Of a stretch of 23,720 bases of DNA, positions 7,332 to 15,078 are shown piece by piece; the first letter of the stretch is position 1; every line of letters begins with the position of its first letter. Below the pieces are notes generated by a model, which saw nothing but the letters and a program-made list of their open reading frames with translations, was not told the DNA's origin and made no database searches. Origin of the DNA: JBDKTK01 sp964556675 (GTDB lineage: Bacteria; Desulfobacterota; Syntrophia; Syntrophales; UBA4778); the NCBI GenBank assembly GCA_964556675.1, contig CAZKYN010000015.1, positions 1 to 23,720 on the forward strand. Reading direction: 5' to 3'. The position numbers and the translations under genes are program-made.

Positions 7332-8726
7332 ATGAATACTCATGCAAGAATATGGTATCATTTCTTCAACTGCGAGTTTCACAATAAAGAACTTCTGGGT
7401 TGCATAGCCGACGAGGGATACGAACTCGAGAAATTTGATTCCTGTCATGAACGCTTTCCGGGGAAAGGCATTGTTTTTTTTAACGGCTGGGCTGATCGAT
7501 TGATGCATTTTCTGCGAAAAAACAGCCACAACGGAGTGGCCAGGATAATAGCAGTAGCTGTCGACGATAAAGTGCTCGGCAAATGCGATCCCTGGAAACT
7601 GCTCTGTTCGGGAGCTTCCGACATTTTTGCTTATGAGGACCCTCGCATAACGGGTAAAAAAATTGTTTTACGATTCCATAGGTGGTCGGTTGTTGAACAG
7701 CTCTCCGACCTTGAAATGGTGAAAAACTCATTAATAGGCCAGAGCCATACATGGAAATCCGTAATTCGAGATGTTATTGAGATAGCCCGGTTCACAGATT
7801 CGTCTATTCTGATTTCCGGCGAGAGCGGCACCGGCAAGGAACTTATTGCCCGTCTGATACACACGCTTGATAATAGGAATAAACAAAATCCCCTTATTGT
7901 TTTGGACTGCACTACAATAATGCCCGAACTGGCGGGCAGTGAATTTTTTGGCCACGAGAGAGGGGCGTTCACCGGGGCGGTTTCAGCTCGCGATGGAGCA
8001 TTTGCTCTGGCAAATGAAGGCACTCTCTTCCTGGATGAGATAAGCGAGCTCCCCCTGAGCCTGCAGTCACAGTTGCTGCGCGTTATTCAGGAACATACAT
8101 TCAAGCCTGTGGGCGGCAACACCTGGTATAAGACCAAATTCCGGCTGATCTGCGCTACCAACAAGGATTTGCTGGAACAGGTGCGAAAAGGAGAGTTCCG
8201 AAGCGACCTTTATTACCGCATTGCCGACTGGACATGCAAGCTGCCGCCCCTGCGCAACAGGGACGAAAAGGACATCCTGCTTCTCGCCCGGCATTTCATC
8301 AAACAGCATACCCCTGATCACCTTCCCGACATAGATACCGCCGTTTGCAAGTATCTGATCGAGAGGGAATATCCCGGAAACGTCAGGGACCTCAAACAGC
8401 TTGTCTCAAGGATAATGCTCCGCTATACGGGCGGCGGCCTGATTACTGTAGGAGATATACCTGAAGAGGAACGGCCCCGCGATATGTCCGACCTGCAAAG
8501 CACCCCTGTAAAGGACCTGGAAAAAGCAGTGCGCAAACTGGTGTCTCTGGAATTTGGCCTCAAACAGATACGGAACACGATTGAAGATATAGCTATAAGG
8601 AGCGCGATCAACGAGGAAACCGGCAATATCAAGCGCGCCGCCAGGAGGTTGGGCATTACGGAGAGGGCTTTGCAAATGAGGAGGGCAATCGACCGTAACA
8701 AGCTGAAAGTAATTCAGGGCAACTAA
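7332..8726 (+). CDS. Sigma-54-dependent transcriptional activator (enhancer-binding protein)
   Basis: The protein has 464 residues from ATG 7332; a TTG at 7323 would add three residues, and neither has a strong ribosome site. The central AAA+ domain (about 132-365) has Walker A GESGTGKE (163-170), the sigma-54-contacting GAFTGA loop (211-216), Walker B TLFLDEI (231-237), FRSDLYYRI (289-297) and YPGNVRDLKQL (347-357). A Fis-type helix-turn-helix lies at about 430-455 (GNIKRAARRLGITERALQ). The N-terminal 130 residues look like a degenerate receiver: ALFFNGWAD-like strands are visible, but I find no convincing phospho-acceptor aspartate with its partner acidic pair, so phosphorylation is doubtful. 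All parts needed for remodelling sigma-54 holoenzyme are intact. It is convergent, ten bases apart, with the end of the five-gene minus-strand operon, whose upstream region has a sigma-54-like promoter. It is therefore the natural candidate regulator; this is inference. Confidence 0.93.
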   Translation: MNTHARIWYHFFNCEFHNKELLGCIADEGYELEKFDSCHERFPGKGIVFFNGWADRLMHFLRKNSHNGVARIIAVAVDDKVLGKCDPWKLLCSGASDIFAYEDPRITGKKIVLRFHRWSVVEQLSDLEMVKNSLIGQSHTWKSVIRDVIEIARFTDSSILISGESGTGKELIARLIHTLDNRNKQNPLIVLDCTTIMPELAGSEFFGHERGAFTGAVSARDGAFALANEGTLFLDEISELPLSLQSQLLRVIQEHTFKPVGGNTWYKTKFRLICATNKDLLEQVRKGEFRSDLYYRIADWTCKLPPLRNRDEKDILLLARHFIKQHTPDHLPDIDTAVCKYLIEREYPGNVRDLKQLVSRIMLRYTGGGLITVGDIPEEERPRDMSDLQSTPVKDLEKAVRKLVSLEFGLKQIRNTIEDIAIRSAINEETGNIKRAARRLGITERALQMRRAIDRNKLKVIQGN

Positions 8727-8736
8727 TCGCTGCGAT

Positions 8737-9471
8737 TCATTCGTGATCCCTTCTGATTAAATTCAAGAAATTGCATCCCAATACCAGTTTTTCATCTTCA
8801 GGAGATAATTTCAGGGCATATATTTTCCCGAGTTCGACTTGCGGGTGCAGCCAGGGACCGTCCGTGCCGAAGAGAATCTTTTTCGCGCCTGCCCTTTTTA
8901 CGGCCTGATCGAGGTAATCAAAACGCCTTACCCCCGAACTGTCGGCATAAACATTCGGGTGACGGCATAAGATATCGATCAGTTGGACATGGGCCTTCCA
9001 GTTGTCGCCAAAGCTTCCCAGGTGGGGAATGATAAAGTATACATCGGGATATTCTTTCGCGATGAATTCCAGGGCTGAAACTTCATCCATAACGTCATAC
9101 AAAACGGGCAGGCTGTATTCCCGGGCGGCATCGCATATCTCCCGCGAGATGCGCGCGTCATGTCTGTGAACCTTTACCCCGCACAGGCCGAGGACTTCAA
9201 CTGCCTCCCTTACGATCTTATGCACCCTGCCCTTGTCCCGCAAAGCATGGACAAACGCAAACCCGTAAAAACGTTCCGGCTGCCTTTCGACAATCCTGGC
9301 GATCTCCCGGTTGGCAATGGAATAGTCCGAGTGAAAGACGGAAAAAATCACGGACCTGGAAATCTGAGCTTCTTCAGCCCTCCTCAGGTACCTGCTTAGC
9401 GGCGCCCTGGTATCCCAGGGCGCCGTCAAGCCATCGCCCTTCCCGGCGTGGCAATGACAATCGATGCGCAT
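8737..9471 (-). CDS. Amidohydrolase-2 family TIM-barrel protein
   Basis: The protein has 244 residues and begins MRIDCHCH, the metal-binding HxH (H6, H8) typical of amidohydrolase-2 enzymes (hydrolases and decarboxylases of cyclic or aromatic acids and lactones). Later strand ends are present: GVKVH (99-103), IIPHLGS with H150 (147-153) and FGTDGPW with D204 (201-207). The strand expected to end in a metal-binding histidine (usually LPVLIHxG) reads LPVLYDV at 121-127, so the metal site is altered or atypical and hydrolase activity is less certain. The start ATG lies 14 bases after the amidase stop, so this is probably the last gene of the operon. It is cytosolic with no signal peptide. How it relates to the cell-wall enzymes before it is not clear; it may simply be a passenger of the operon. 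Confidence 0.82.
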   Translation of the reverse strand: MRIDCHCHAGKGDGLTAPWDTRAPLSRYLRRAEEAQISRSVIFSVFHSDYSIANREIARIVERQPERFYGFAFVHALRDKGRVHKIVREAVEVLGLCGVKVHRHDARISREICDAAREYSLPVLYDVMDEVSALEFIAKEYPDVYFIIPHLGSFGDNWKAHVQLIDILCRHPNVYADSSGVRRFDYLDQAVKRAGAKKILFGTDGPWLHPQVELGKIYALKLSPEDEKLVLGCNFLNLIRRDHE

Positions 9472-9485
9472 CGGCTTACCCCCGG

Positions 9486-11258
9486 TCAGGCGGCGAGACG
9501 CGCTGTTTTTGCTATAATTTTATCGGCCTTGGACGCCCCGTTCTTCTCTTTTTCACCGAACACATCTCGTATCGCGTTCCTCACAAAAGACATGAATGTT
9601 TGAAGACTGACGGAACTTTGTGTTTTCATAGCCCTCTGGACGGCCCTTTTCAGGGCCGCGTACGCATATGCCGGCCTGCTGTTCACTGTCTCATGGAGCA
9701 AGGCCCTCAAGACCGGGGATTTCCTGTAATAGGGAAGGAAGTACTCACCGGCTGCCCTTACCATTTTTTCCCGGCTTTTCCTGAAAGTATCAAGAGCATG
9801 CTTCACTTCCGCTGTTATTATATCCGGATCAAGCCCCGCCCGGTAAAATCTTTGCGCCCAGGTCAGATTTCGCAGGTCTTGCGGATCGCCGGCGCCCTTT
9901 ATGCCGGGCACTACTGCATTTCCAAACCTGTATTTCCCATACAGCTCTATGCCGTATTTTCTGAAAGCCGCCGGAGCCCTCGCAATCAGGTTCTGCAATT
10001 GTCCGGAACGAATGGTCCAATTCAGCAGGCCCATGCTCATTATGGCACTGTCGTAACTGTTTATGGCCTGGATGTTCCCTCCCGTTTCGATGCCGCTAAT
10101 GCGACTCAACAGATCGAGTTGCTGATCGCTGATATTGATCCTTCCGGATCTTCTGAGTGACGTGAGTACATCGTGCACGCGGCCTCCGCCGCTCCTTATG
10201 TATCCGCTGTAAGGGCCATAACGGACCTTTCTGAAGGGAGGACGGGAGATTTCGGGCTCTTCGAGGTTTTCCCCGAATTCCTCGTCAAGGATTTCCGGTG
10301 ACAGGTCTTCTCCGAAAGCGTCTTCACCCTCACCCTCACCTTCCTGGAGGGTTCCCCAGATTTCTTCGTCATTATGCGATTCCTGTTCGGGGCCCGGCGC
10401 CTCATCGATCTCGTAATCAGATTCGTATGCATCCGCTTCGTAATCAGACGCTTCGCAGGCCGAATCCGTCTCATCGGCGTATTCTTTATCCCGGCCTCTC
10501 CGGCCCCAGTCGCGCCAGGCCTGGGGTATCGTCGCGCCTGTCCCTATCTTGTACTGCTGCCCGCCATCAGAAAGTCCAAGATTGTCGACCGCCCATTGGC
10601 CCACGTAATACCAGATATCGGGACCCGGACAGTTCAGCCTCGAACCGGCGGCTTGCCTGTGAGCATGGATGCGTTTCAAACCGATCTTGCTTATGAGATA
10701 TTTTATCAGGAACCGGCCGGCGGCGATCTGTGCCTGGGTGAGTTTATTGCGGCCGAAGGTGTCCGGCCTCCAGTATCTGCCCCTTGCATCGGGGAGGTTT
10801 CCGGCGAATTCCACGGCAACGCTCGTCCTGTTGAACCCGTTTGATGCATAAAGCAGGGCGGAAATCGGATGGAGCTGCATTATCCTCCCGTTGGGCAAAA
10901 TGGCAAAATGCGCTGTAGTGTTGAGATATCTCGCAGGGTTGTCGCCCCGGCTCAACGCCATCTGGTGCATGACAAGGGCCTTTACGTTCCGCGGGTCGCG
11001 ATGGACGATCCTCTTGCTCTTGGGAGCGGAGCGCGTAAAATCTTCAATCTTCCGGCCGAATTCCGTCGTTGAGATTACTTCGCTTTGGGAATCCTCTCCC
11101 AGCCATTCGGGCTCGCCTTCGTAATTTATCATTTCATAGCCGTACGACTCCGGATCCTGGCCCTCATAGTTATGGTATTCAGAATCCTCATCCGTAAGTT
11201 CGTAAGACTCATCGAACTCATTAAATTCAAAATCCCGGTCGCCAATGACTCTGTTCAT
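9486..11258 (-). CDS. Bifunctional peptidoglycan hydrolase: zinc amidase plus lysozyme-like domain, acidic tail and linker
   Basis: The protein has 590 residues. Residues 1-60 are very rich in Asp, Glu and Tyr, with no signal peptide. Residues 90-230 are an amidase-2/PGRP domain that should cut the MurNAc-L-alanine bond: VMHQM (H98), AHFAILPNGRIMQLH, SVAVEFAGN, AHRQ (H200) and NCPGPDIW (C210) supply the H-H-C zinc set. Residues 258-340 are a second acidic linker. Residues about 360-480 look lysozyme/transglycosylase-like, with a candidate catalytic Glu in GIETGG (E391) and MGLLNWT (409-415). The last 110 residues are helical and basic. ATG 11258 has GGAG seven bases upstream. It is fourth in the operon, 39 bases after the preceding gene. 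Lack of a Sec signal means lysis- or machine-dependent delivery, or cytoplasmic retention. The amidase call is strong and the muramidase call moderate. Confidence 0.85.
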   Translation of the reverse strand: MNRVIGDRDFEFNEFDESYELTDEDSEYHNYEGQDPESYGYEMINYEGEPEWLGEDSQSEVISTTEFGRKIEDFTRSAPKSKRIVHRDPRNVKALVMHQMALSRGDNPARYLNTTAHFAILPNGRIMQLHPISALLYASNGFNRTSVAVEFAGNLPDARGRYWRPDTFGRNKLTQAQIAAGRFLIKYLISKIGLKRIHAHRQAAGSRLNCPGPDIWYYVGQWAVDNLGLSDGGQQYKIGTGATIPQAWRDWGRRGRDKEYADETDSACEASDYEADAYESDYEIDEAPGPEQESHNDEEIWGTLQEGEGEGEDAFGEDLSPEILDEEFGENLEEPEISRPPFRKVRYGPYSGYIRSGGGRVHDVLTSLRRSGRINISDQQLDLLSRISGIETGGNIQAINSYDSAIMSMGLLNWTIRSGQLQNLIARAPAAFRKYGIELYGKYRFGNAVVPGIKGAGDPQDLRNLTWAQRFYRAGLDPDIITAEVKHALDTFRKSREKMVRAAGEYFLPYYRKSPVLRALLHETVNSRPAYAYAALKRAVQRAMKTQSSVSLQTFMSFVRNAIRDVFGEKEKNGASKADKIIAKTARLAA

Positions 11259-11297
11259 TTCAGAGCTCCTTTCTATTGCATTTCGATTTCTCTTCGT

Positions 11298-12776
11298 TCA
11301 GCGTCCCGCAGCGGCTGCGCGCTTTTTCATATTCATGGAACTCGTAAAGGCTTCCGACCGCGCACTGAGGTCAATTCCGGTAACAGCTCTATACGCATGG
11401 ATATAGCCCTGGATTTCCGACCTCCAGTAGCGCGCCCAGTTGCCTGCCTGATCCCGATTCGAAATTATGCTCCAGTCGGAATATCGAATAGAAAGGAGTA
11501 TTTTTTCCCCAAAATTGGCCAGGTCACTGTAATGCAGTACTGATGTGTCCGTCCAACCCTGGATCCTGTTCATGCATTCCACCCTCGACATCCATGGTTC
11601 GGGATAAATTACACTGATCCGGCTCGGCAAGAATTGCTGGATTTCCCGGCGTGCGAGCAGCCACTGCATCATCAACATCTCCGCACGGGCCGTCCAGGGC
11701 AGGTCGCCATACTGGTTATGCTGTCCCTCGCTCAAAATGATATGGACTTCCTTCAACCCGTTCAGCAGTGGAAATCCGTCCGCCATGACGGTCGCGTCGT
11801 CGTCCTGTTTGAAGAATATTGTGCAGAGATGAAGGAGGTTATGGAAGGCATTGATAAACTTCGTCCGGCTATCGGCAGTTTTCAAGTTGCCGACCGCCCT
11901 CCCCCGCAGCGATATTCCGTAATGATGATCATACTCATAGGCGCGACGATTGACTGAAAGCCTGTGCTGCTCGTCCTGGATGAAGCCCCAAAGCAGGTTG
12001 TTGATCTGGTGCAAAGGCGCTATCTCGAGATTGGACAGGGGGTCCCGGTTCAGCGTGGACCTCTTGTTCTGGAATCTCAGGCATATGGCATTAAATGTCT
12101 GCACCAGCATGCTTTCCTCATGCCAGTACGACCAGATAAGCTCAAGCAAACAGAAAGCATGATGGAACTTATCTATATATTCTTCTTTACAAACCGCTGC
12201 ATTAAGCAACTTTTGGAAATAGTTTGAAGATACAATATCCGTGCTTTCTGGAATCTCGCTATCATCCTCAATACCCCTCGCCTTTAAATCCCTGGACACA
12301 TCTGCCCTCGGTTTTGTGACCCCGCAATTTTGAATAAGAAATCCATCAGTAAGGGCTTTCAGCCGTGTATAGGATTCGACCCGGGGGATAAAGATGCTTT
12401 TTGAAGCTGAACCATTTGAAGGACCCGAGTCAAAATTCACATTAAGGTATTTCTCGTATTTACAATACGACAAATTTTCCGTGCTGGTCCTGATAAAACT
12501 CCATATAGGTAAATCTTCAGTGAAATCTATCTCGGCTCGCTTCAGTTTTACATTTAAATCCCGTATGGGAGTTTTCTTCGAATAAATTTCAGACCTGTGT
12601 TCCATGGTCTCGGCAAGTTCATCTGCCACATGCTCTACAGCGCTTGATACCGCAGATATCTCCTCACTCAATTGTGATTCAACTTCCGCTGCCACGATTT
12701 GCTGTAATGTATTTCTTGTATTTACCGCTGCCGATTTTAACTTAACATCAGAAGCTCTTCCCTTTGTTCTTCCCAT
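11298..12776 (-). CDS. Conserved-looking protein of unknown function, third gene of the cell-wall hydrolase operon
   Basis: The protein has 492 residues and I cannot assign a named family. Residues 20-60 are a likely coiled coil (heptad-like, E/A/V-rich). Residues 70-180 are variable-looking. The dense C-terminal core (200-470) is rich in aromatic and polar residues that look constrained: AYEYDHHYGISLRGRAV (279-295), FHNLLHLCTIFFKQDDD (311-327), ADGFPLLNGLKEVHIILSEG (332-351), QYGDLPWTARAEMLM (355-369), WTDTSVLHYSDLANFGE (408-424) and NWARYWRSEIQGYIHAYRA (446-464). There is no signal peptide, membrane segment or nucleotide-binding motif. Start: ATG 12776 with AGGAG nine bases upstream, 32 bases after the protease gene. 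The part from about 12150 to 12780 (N-terminal third) is clearly AT-richer than the rest of the operon. A structural or scaffold role is a guess. Confidence 0.8.
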   Translation of the reverse strand: MGRTKGRASDVKLKSAAVNTRNTLQQIVAAEVESQLSEEISAVSSAVEHVADELAETMEHRSEIYSKKTPIRDLNVKLKRAEIDFTEDLPIWSFIRTSTENLSYCKYEKYLNVNFDSGPSNGSASKSIFIPRVESYTRLKALTDGFLIQNCGVTKPRADVSRDLKARGIEDDSEIPESTDIVSSNYFQKLLNAAVCKEEYIDKFHHAFCLLELIWSYWHEESMLVQTFNAICLRFQNKRSTLNRDPLSNLEIAPLHQINNLLWGFIQDEQHRLSVNRRAYEYDHHYGISLRGRAVGNLKTADSRTKFINAFHNLLHLCTIFFKQDDDATVMADGFPLLNGLKEVHIILSEGQHNQYGDLPWTARAEMLMMQWLLARREIQQFLPSRISVIYPEPWMSRVECMNRIQGWTDTSVLHYSDLANFGEKILLSIRYSDWSIISNRDQAGNWARYWRSEIQGYIHAYRAVTGIDLSARSEAFTSSMNMKKRAAAAGR

Positions 12777-12808
12777 AATATATTACTCCTTTCTGTGCTC
12801 GAATGTTC

Positions 12809-14119
12809 TTAATTATGTAACTGCAAGGCCTTTGGTCTTTCTGAAATGTATCTATTCGAGTATGCATTCCCGGCGCCTTCCAATGCCCAGCGCTGGAACA
12901 GCCCGGACAGGAGAGCGCCTTCCCTTTCGGGCGTTATTTTTCCATCGACTTTTGCCTGTCCGAGTGCCGCGAAGACAAAAGAGGGCCTTGCCTCGTGTAT
13001 CGATCCGGGAGATGCCGCCAAGATGTTATGACATGACCTCAACATCTCTATTGTGCGATCAGGAAGTGCGAACACCTCGAGAAGGCTCCTGCCCTTGAGC
13101 GCCGGCGGCCTGTTGTTCGCCAAGAGGGAAATGAACGGCGGCATGCCCTCCATCAGGACAGACAGTATCTCCTTTTTCGCGGCCGAAACTTTATCCGGAG
13201 GGTACAGACAATCCCACATATGCGACAGCCTCTCCCATTGCGGGTGGGGATAAAGCATGTTGCCCATGGCGCAGCTGATTTTCACCCGAATCCATGGAAA
13301 GGGGTGCGGATCGTCGAGGTTCATCCTGAACACGAACGCCCGGGGAAGGCTCACAACGCCCATGAGGCCCACTGTTGCAGTGATCCCGAGCATTGATAAC
13401 GACCAGAAATCCGCTATTATTTCGGAAATCCACCTGTCCCAGAAGACCCATGCGCCGCCTGACCTGATCTTTTTTGAAGCCAGAAAGGGGCGGACCGACT
13501 TTACGAGGCCCAGGAGGACCGAGCCCTGGTGCCCCACCTCGTGGAAAAGTGAAGAGGCTATTCCGCAGCCGATCATGCGCTCGCGTGGTATTCGGATCAC
13601 TGCCACCGGGTTATTCCCCCCTCCCGGCAGCCTCGTGCGCGCCCGCCGAATGGCCGCACCGTGTCCCCTGTCCAGATAGCAGATCACCGGCGGGACTGAA
13701 AAATAATTGCCGGGAATATCGAGCGCGTCCTGAGCGGCTGCGTCCAGAGCCGACATCCAGACGCCCGTCTCGTTTTCGCTCCTCTGGTTCAAAACATCGG
13801 CGAAAATATCCACCTGCGAAAGAATGTTATTGAACTTCAGCCTGATCATGGCCATTTTGTGTTGAGCTGAGCAGGGATTGAAATTGCCGCTTCTGCACCG
13901 CTGAAGCCAAAGGATGTAGTTCTTCACCTGTCCCCGCAATTCAGATTGGCCTTCCTTAAGGAATTGCTCAATCGTGCGGAGCGCTTGCGGAGCGATCCCC
14001 GCTGCCGGGACCATGGGCGTCTGAAGCGAAAAGGCCTTGAGGCGATCCAGCCTGGTCAGCAGAGCCAGGGCCTCGCCCATGAGGAATGAGTTTGCGCCGC
14101 TGTGTAAGTTGTCAAGCAT
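12809..14119 (-). CDS. HExxH zinc metalloprotease-like protein, second gene of the operon
   Basis: The protein has 436 residues. SLFHEVGHQG (190-199) holds the zinc motif HEVGH (193-197). SEIIADFWS (232-240) offers E233 as a third, gluzincin-style ligand, 36 residues after the second histidine. A hydrophobic stretch follows (244-257). The tail FAALGQAKVDGKITPEREGA (383-402) resembles the acidic 'ADGxIxxEE' helices of TerB-like domains, a weak resemblance. There is no signal peptide. The start at 14119 is chosen over an upstream ATG at 14164 because its ATG shares a base with the stop of the preceding gene (TGATG) and has GGAG seven bases upstream, indicating translational coupling. The substrate is unknown; maturation of the other operon proteins or attack on a target are both possible. 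Gene and zinc motif are secure; the family name is not. Confidence 0.82.
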   Translation of the reverse strand: MLDNLHSGANSFLMGEALALLTRLDRLKAFSLQTPMVPAAGIAPQALRTIEQFLKEGQSELRGQVKNYILWLQRCRSGNFNPCSAQHKMAMIRLKFNNILSQVDIFADVLNQRSENETGVWMSALDAAAQDALDIPGNYFSVPPVICYLDRGHGAAIRRARTRLPGGGNNPVAVIRIPRERMIGCGIASSLFHEVGHQGSVLLGLVKSVRPFLASKKIRSGGAWVFWDRWISEIIADFWSLSMLGITATVGLMGVVSLPRAFVFRMNLDDPHPFPWIRVKISCAMGNMLYPHPQWERLSHMWDCLYPPDKVSAAKKEILSVLMEGMPPFISLLANNRPPALKGRSLLEVFALPDRTIEMLRSCHNILAASPGSIHEARPSFVFAALGQAKVDGKITPEREGALLSGLFQRWALEGAGNAYSNRYISERPKALQLHN

Positions 14120-14766
14120 CAATATACTCCGAAAAGGACTATTCTGCGGCCGTAGCGTCGCCAATGGCCGTAAGGGCCCCGATGCATATGCGATGCGTGC
14201 CTTCTGACAACGAGACCCGGTGCGTGAACTTTCGCCGCACTGATGATCGCGGATTTTGCGATCTTTTCGGGAGGTCCCGTCAGAGGCATCCTCGCGGCAT
14301 TGCGGGCCGCGGCGCTTGCCAGACGGACATACCTTCTGGCCACTTCAAAATCCTGGTCTTCAGGGCTCAGCCCTTCAACTTCCAAACCAAACATTCGCCC
14401 GGCGGACGTTGCCAGACGGCTTCCCACCATGCCCCCCAGGGGTCCTCCGAACATAGTCCCGGCAGCGCCTCCGAGGGCAGGCAGCGCCCTCCGGGCGACA
14501 TTTTTCAAAATTCCCTTTATCGCAAATCCCGCCGGAGATTTGGCAAACCGCTTTACTCCCCGGAACACTCGTCCAAGAAATTGGTCCAGTTCCTCATCAT
14601 TTGAAATCTCGAGCAATTGTGAAGCGAGGGCCATTTCCTCGTCTTCACTCATAGGGCTGTCCGCCTCATATGTATACTCGTCGTATTCCGGTTCTGCTTC
14701 GCTTTCGAAATCTCCTTCATACAACTCCTCCGGTTCCATCTCCATTCTGAGATCTAAATCATGCAT
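14119..14766 (-). CDS. Small acidic/glycine-zipper protein, first gene of the operon
   Basis: The protein has 215 residues. Residues 1-45 are an Asp/Glu/Tyr/Met tract (acidic tail like that of the amidase in the same operon). Residues 42-90 are helical (EEMALASQLLEISNDEELDQ, then FLGRVFRGVKRF). Residues 95-128 are Gly/Ala-rich with GxxxG spacing (LPALGGAAGTMFGGPLGGMV), suggesting a glycine-zipper or membrane-inserting segment. Residues 130-185 contain LSPEDQDFEVARRYVRLA, and the C-terminus is basic and aromatic (HWRRYGRRIVLFGVY). There is no N-terminal signal. Start: ATG 14766, five bases after AAGGAGG; a longer frame from 14817 lacks such a site and would overlap the predicted promoter. Its stop overlaps the protease start by one base. 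The architecture could suit a cargo, pore or scaffold protein; function is unknown. Confidence 0.82.
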   Translation of the reverse strand: MHDLDLRMEMEPEELYEGDFESEAEPEYDEYTYEADSPMSEDEEMALASQLLEISNDEELDQFLGRVFRGVKRFAKSPAGFAIKGILKNVARRALPALGGAAGTMFGGPLGGMVGSRLATSAGRMFGLEVEGLSPEDQDFEVARRYVRLASAAARNAARMPLTGPPEKIAKSAIISAAKVHAPGLVVRRHASHMHRGPYGHWRRYGRRIVLFGVY

Positions 14767-15078
14767 GGAATCCTCCTTGCTAAATTTTTCCACTGTGCTG
14801 ATCAAAAAGCGTGCCATTTAAAAAGCCGTAATTATCGGGTTTATCGGAGTGCGGAAGTGAAGAGTTCTTCGTTTATTCGGAGATATGGCGAAAAATACTT
14901 CGGGTCTGAGCATGATTTACATAATCCATTTCAGCGAATCCGGATTGAACAACAGTTGTATACCTGTGACCGACATCACCTAATTTCCACAATAGCGGCA
15001 TTCCCTCTGGACTAATCCGGCTCAACAAAGTAATCAGAATCACATCTCATTTAGAATTACACGAAGCTGGCTTGGATT
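14767..15078. other. Divergent intergenic region with sigma-54-like promoter
   Basis: These 312 bases separate the minus-strand operon from the rightward PAS/HD-GYP gene. On the minus strand they carry the sigma-54-like promoter (14801-14816). Farther out are short repeated motifs: TTATCGGG (14832-14839), TTTATCGGAG (14840-14849), TTTATTCGGAG (14872-14882), and the inverted repeat GAAGA/TCTTC (14859-14870). Any of these could be activator sites. I see no convincing promoter for the rightward gene. Confidence 0.5.
14801..14816 (-). promoter_or_regulatory. Sigma-54 (-24/-12) promoter of the five-gene operon
   Basis: Reading leftward, TGGCACG (14816-14810), four bases, then TTGAT (14805-14801) matches the sigma-54 consensus TGGCACG-N4-TTGCW except for A in place of the -12 C. 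The -24 GG and the spacing are exact. Transcription would begin near 14790, leaving a leader of about 24 bases that includes the AAGGAGG ribosome site of the first gene, which is just right. A sigma-54 activator gene lies at the other end of this operon. Motif and position are observed; function is inferred. Confidence 0.6.

Noticed and set aside
14119..14164. Longer start for the metalloprotease (ATG at 14164)
   Set aside because: It would overlap the preceding gene by 46 bases; the ATG at 14119 has a good ribosome site and a TGATG overlap.
14767..14817. Longer start for the small acidic protein (ATG at 14817)
   Set aside because: The added codons overlap the sigma-54-like promoter, and the ATG at 14766 has an ideal AAGGAGG site.
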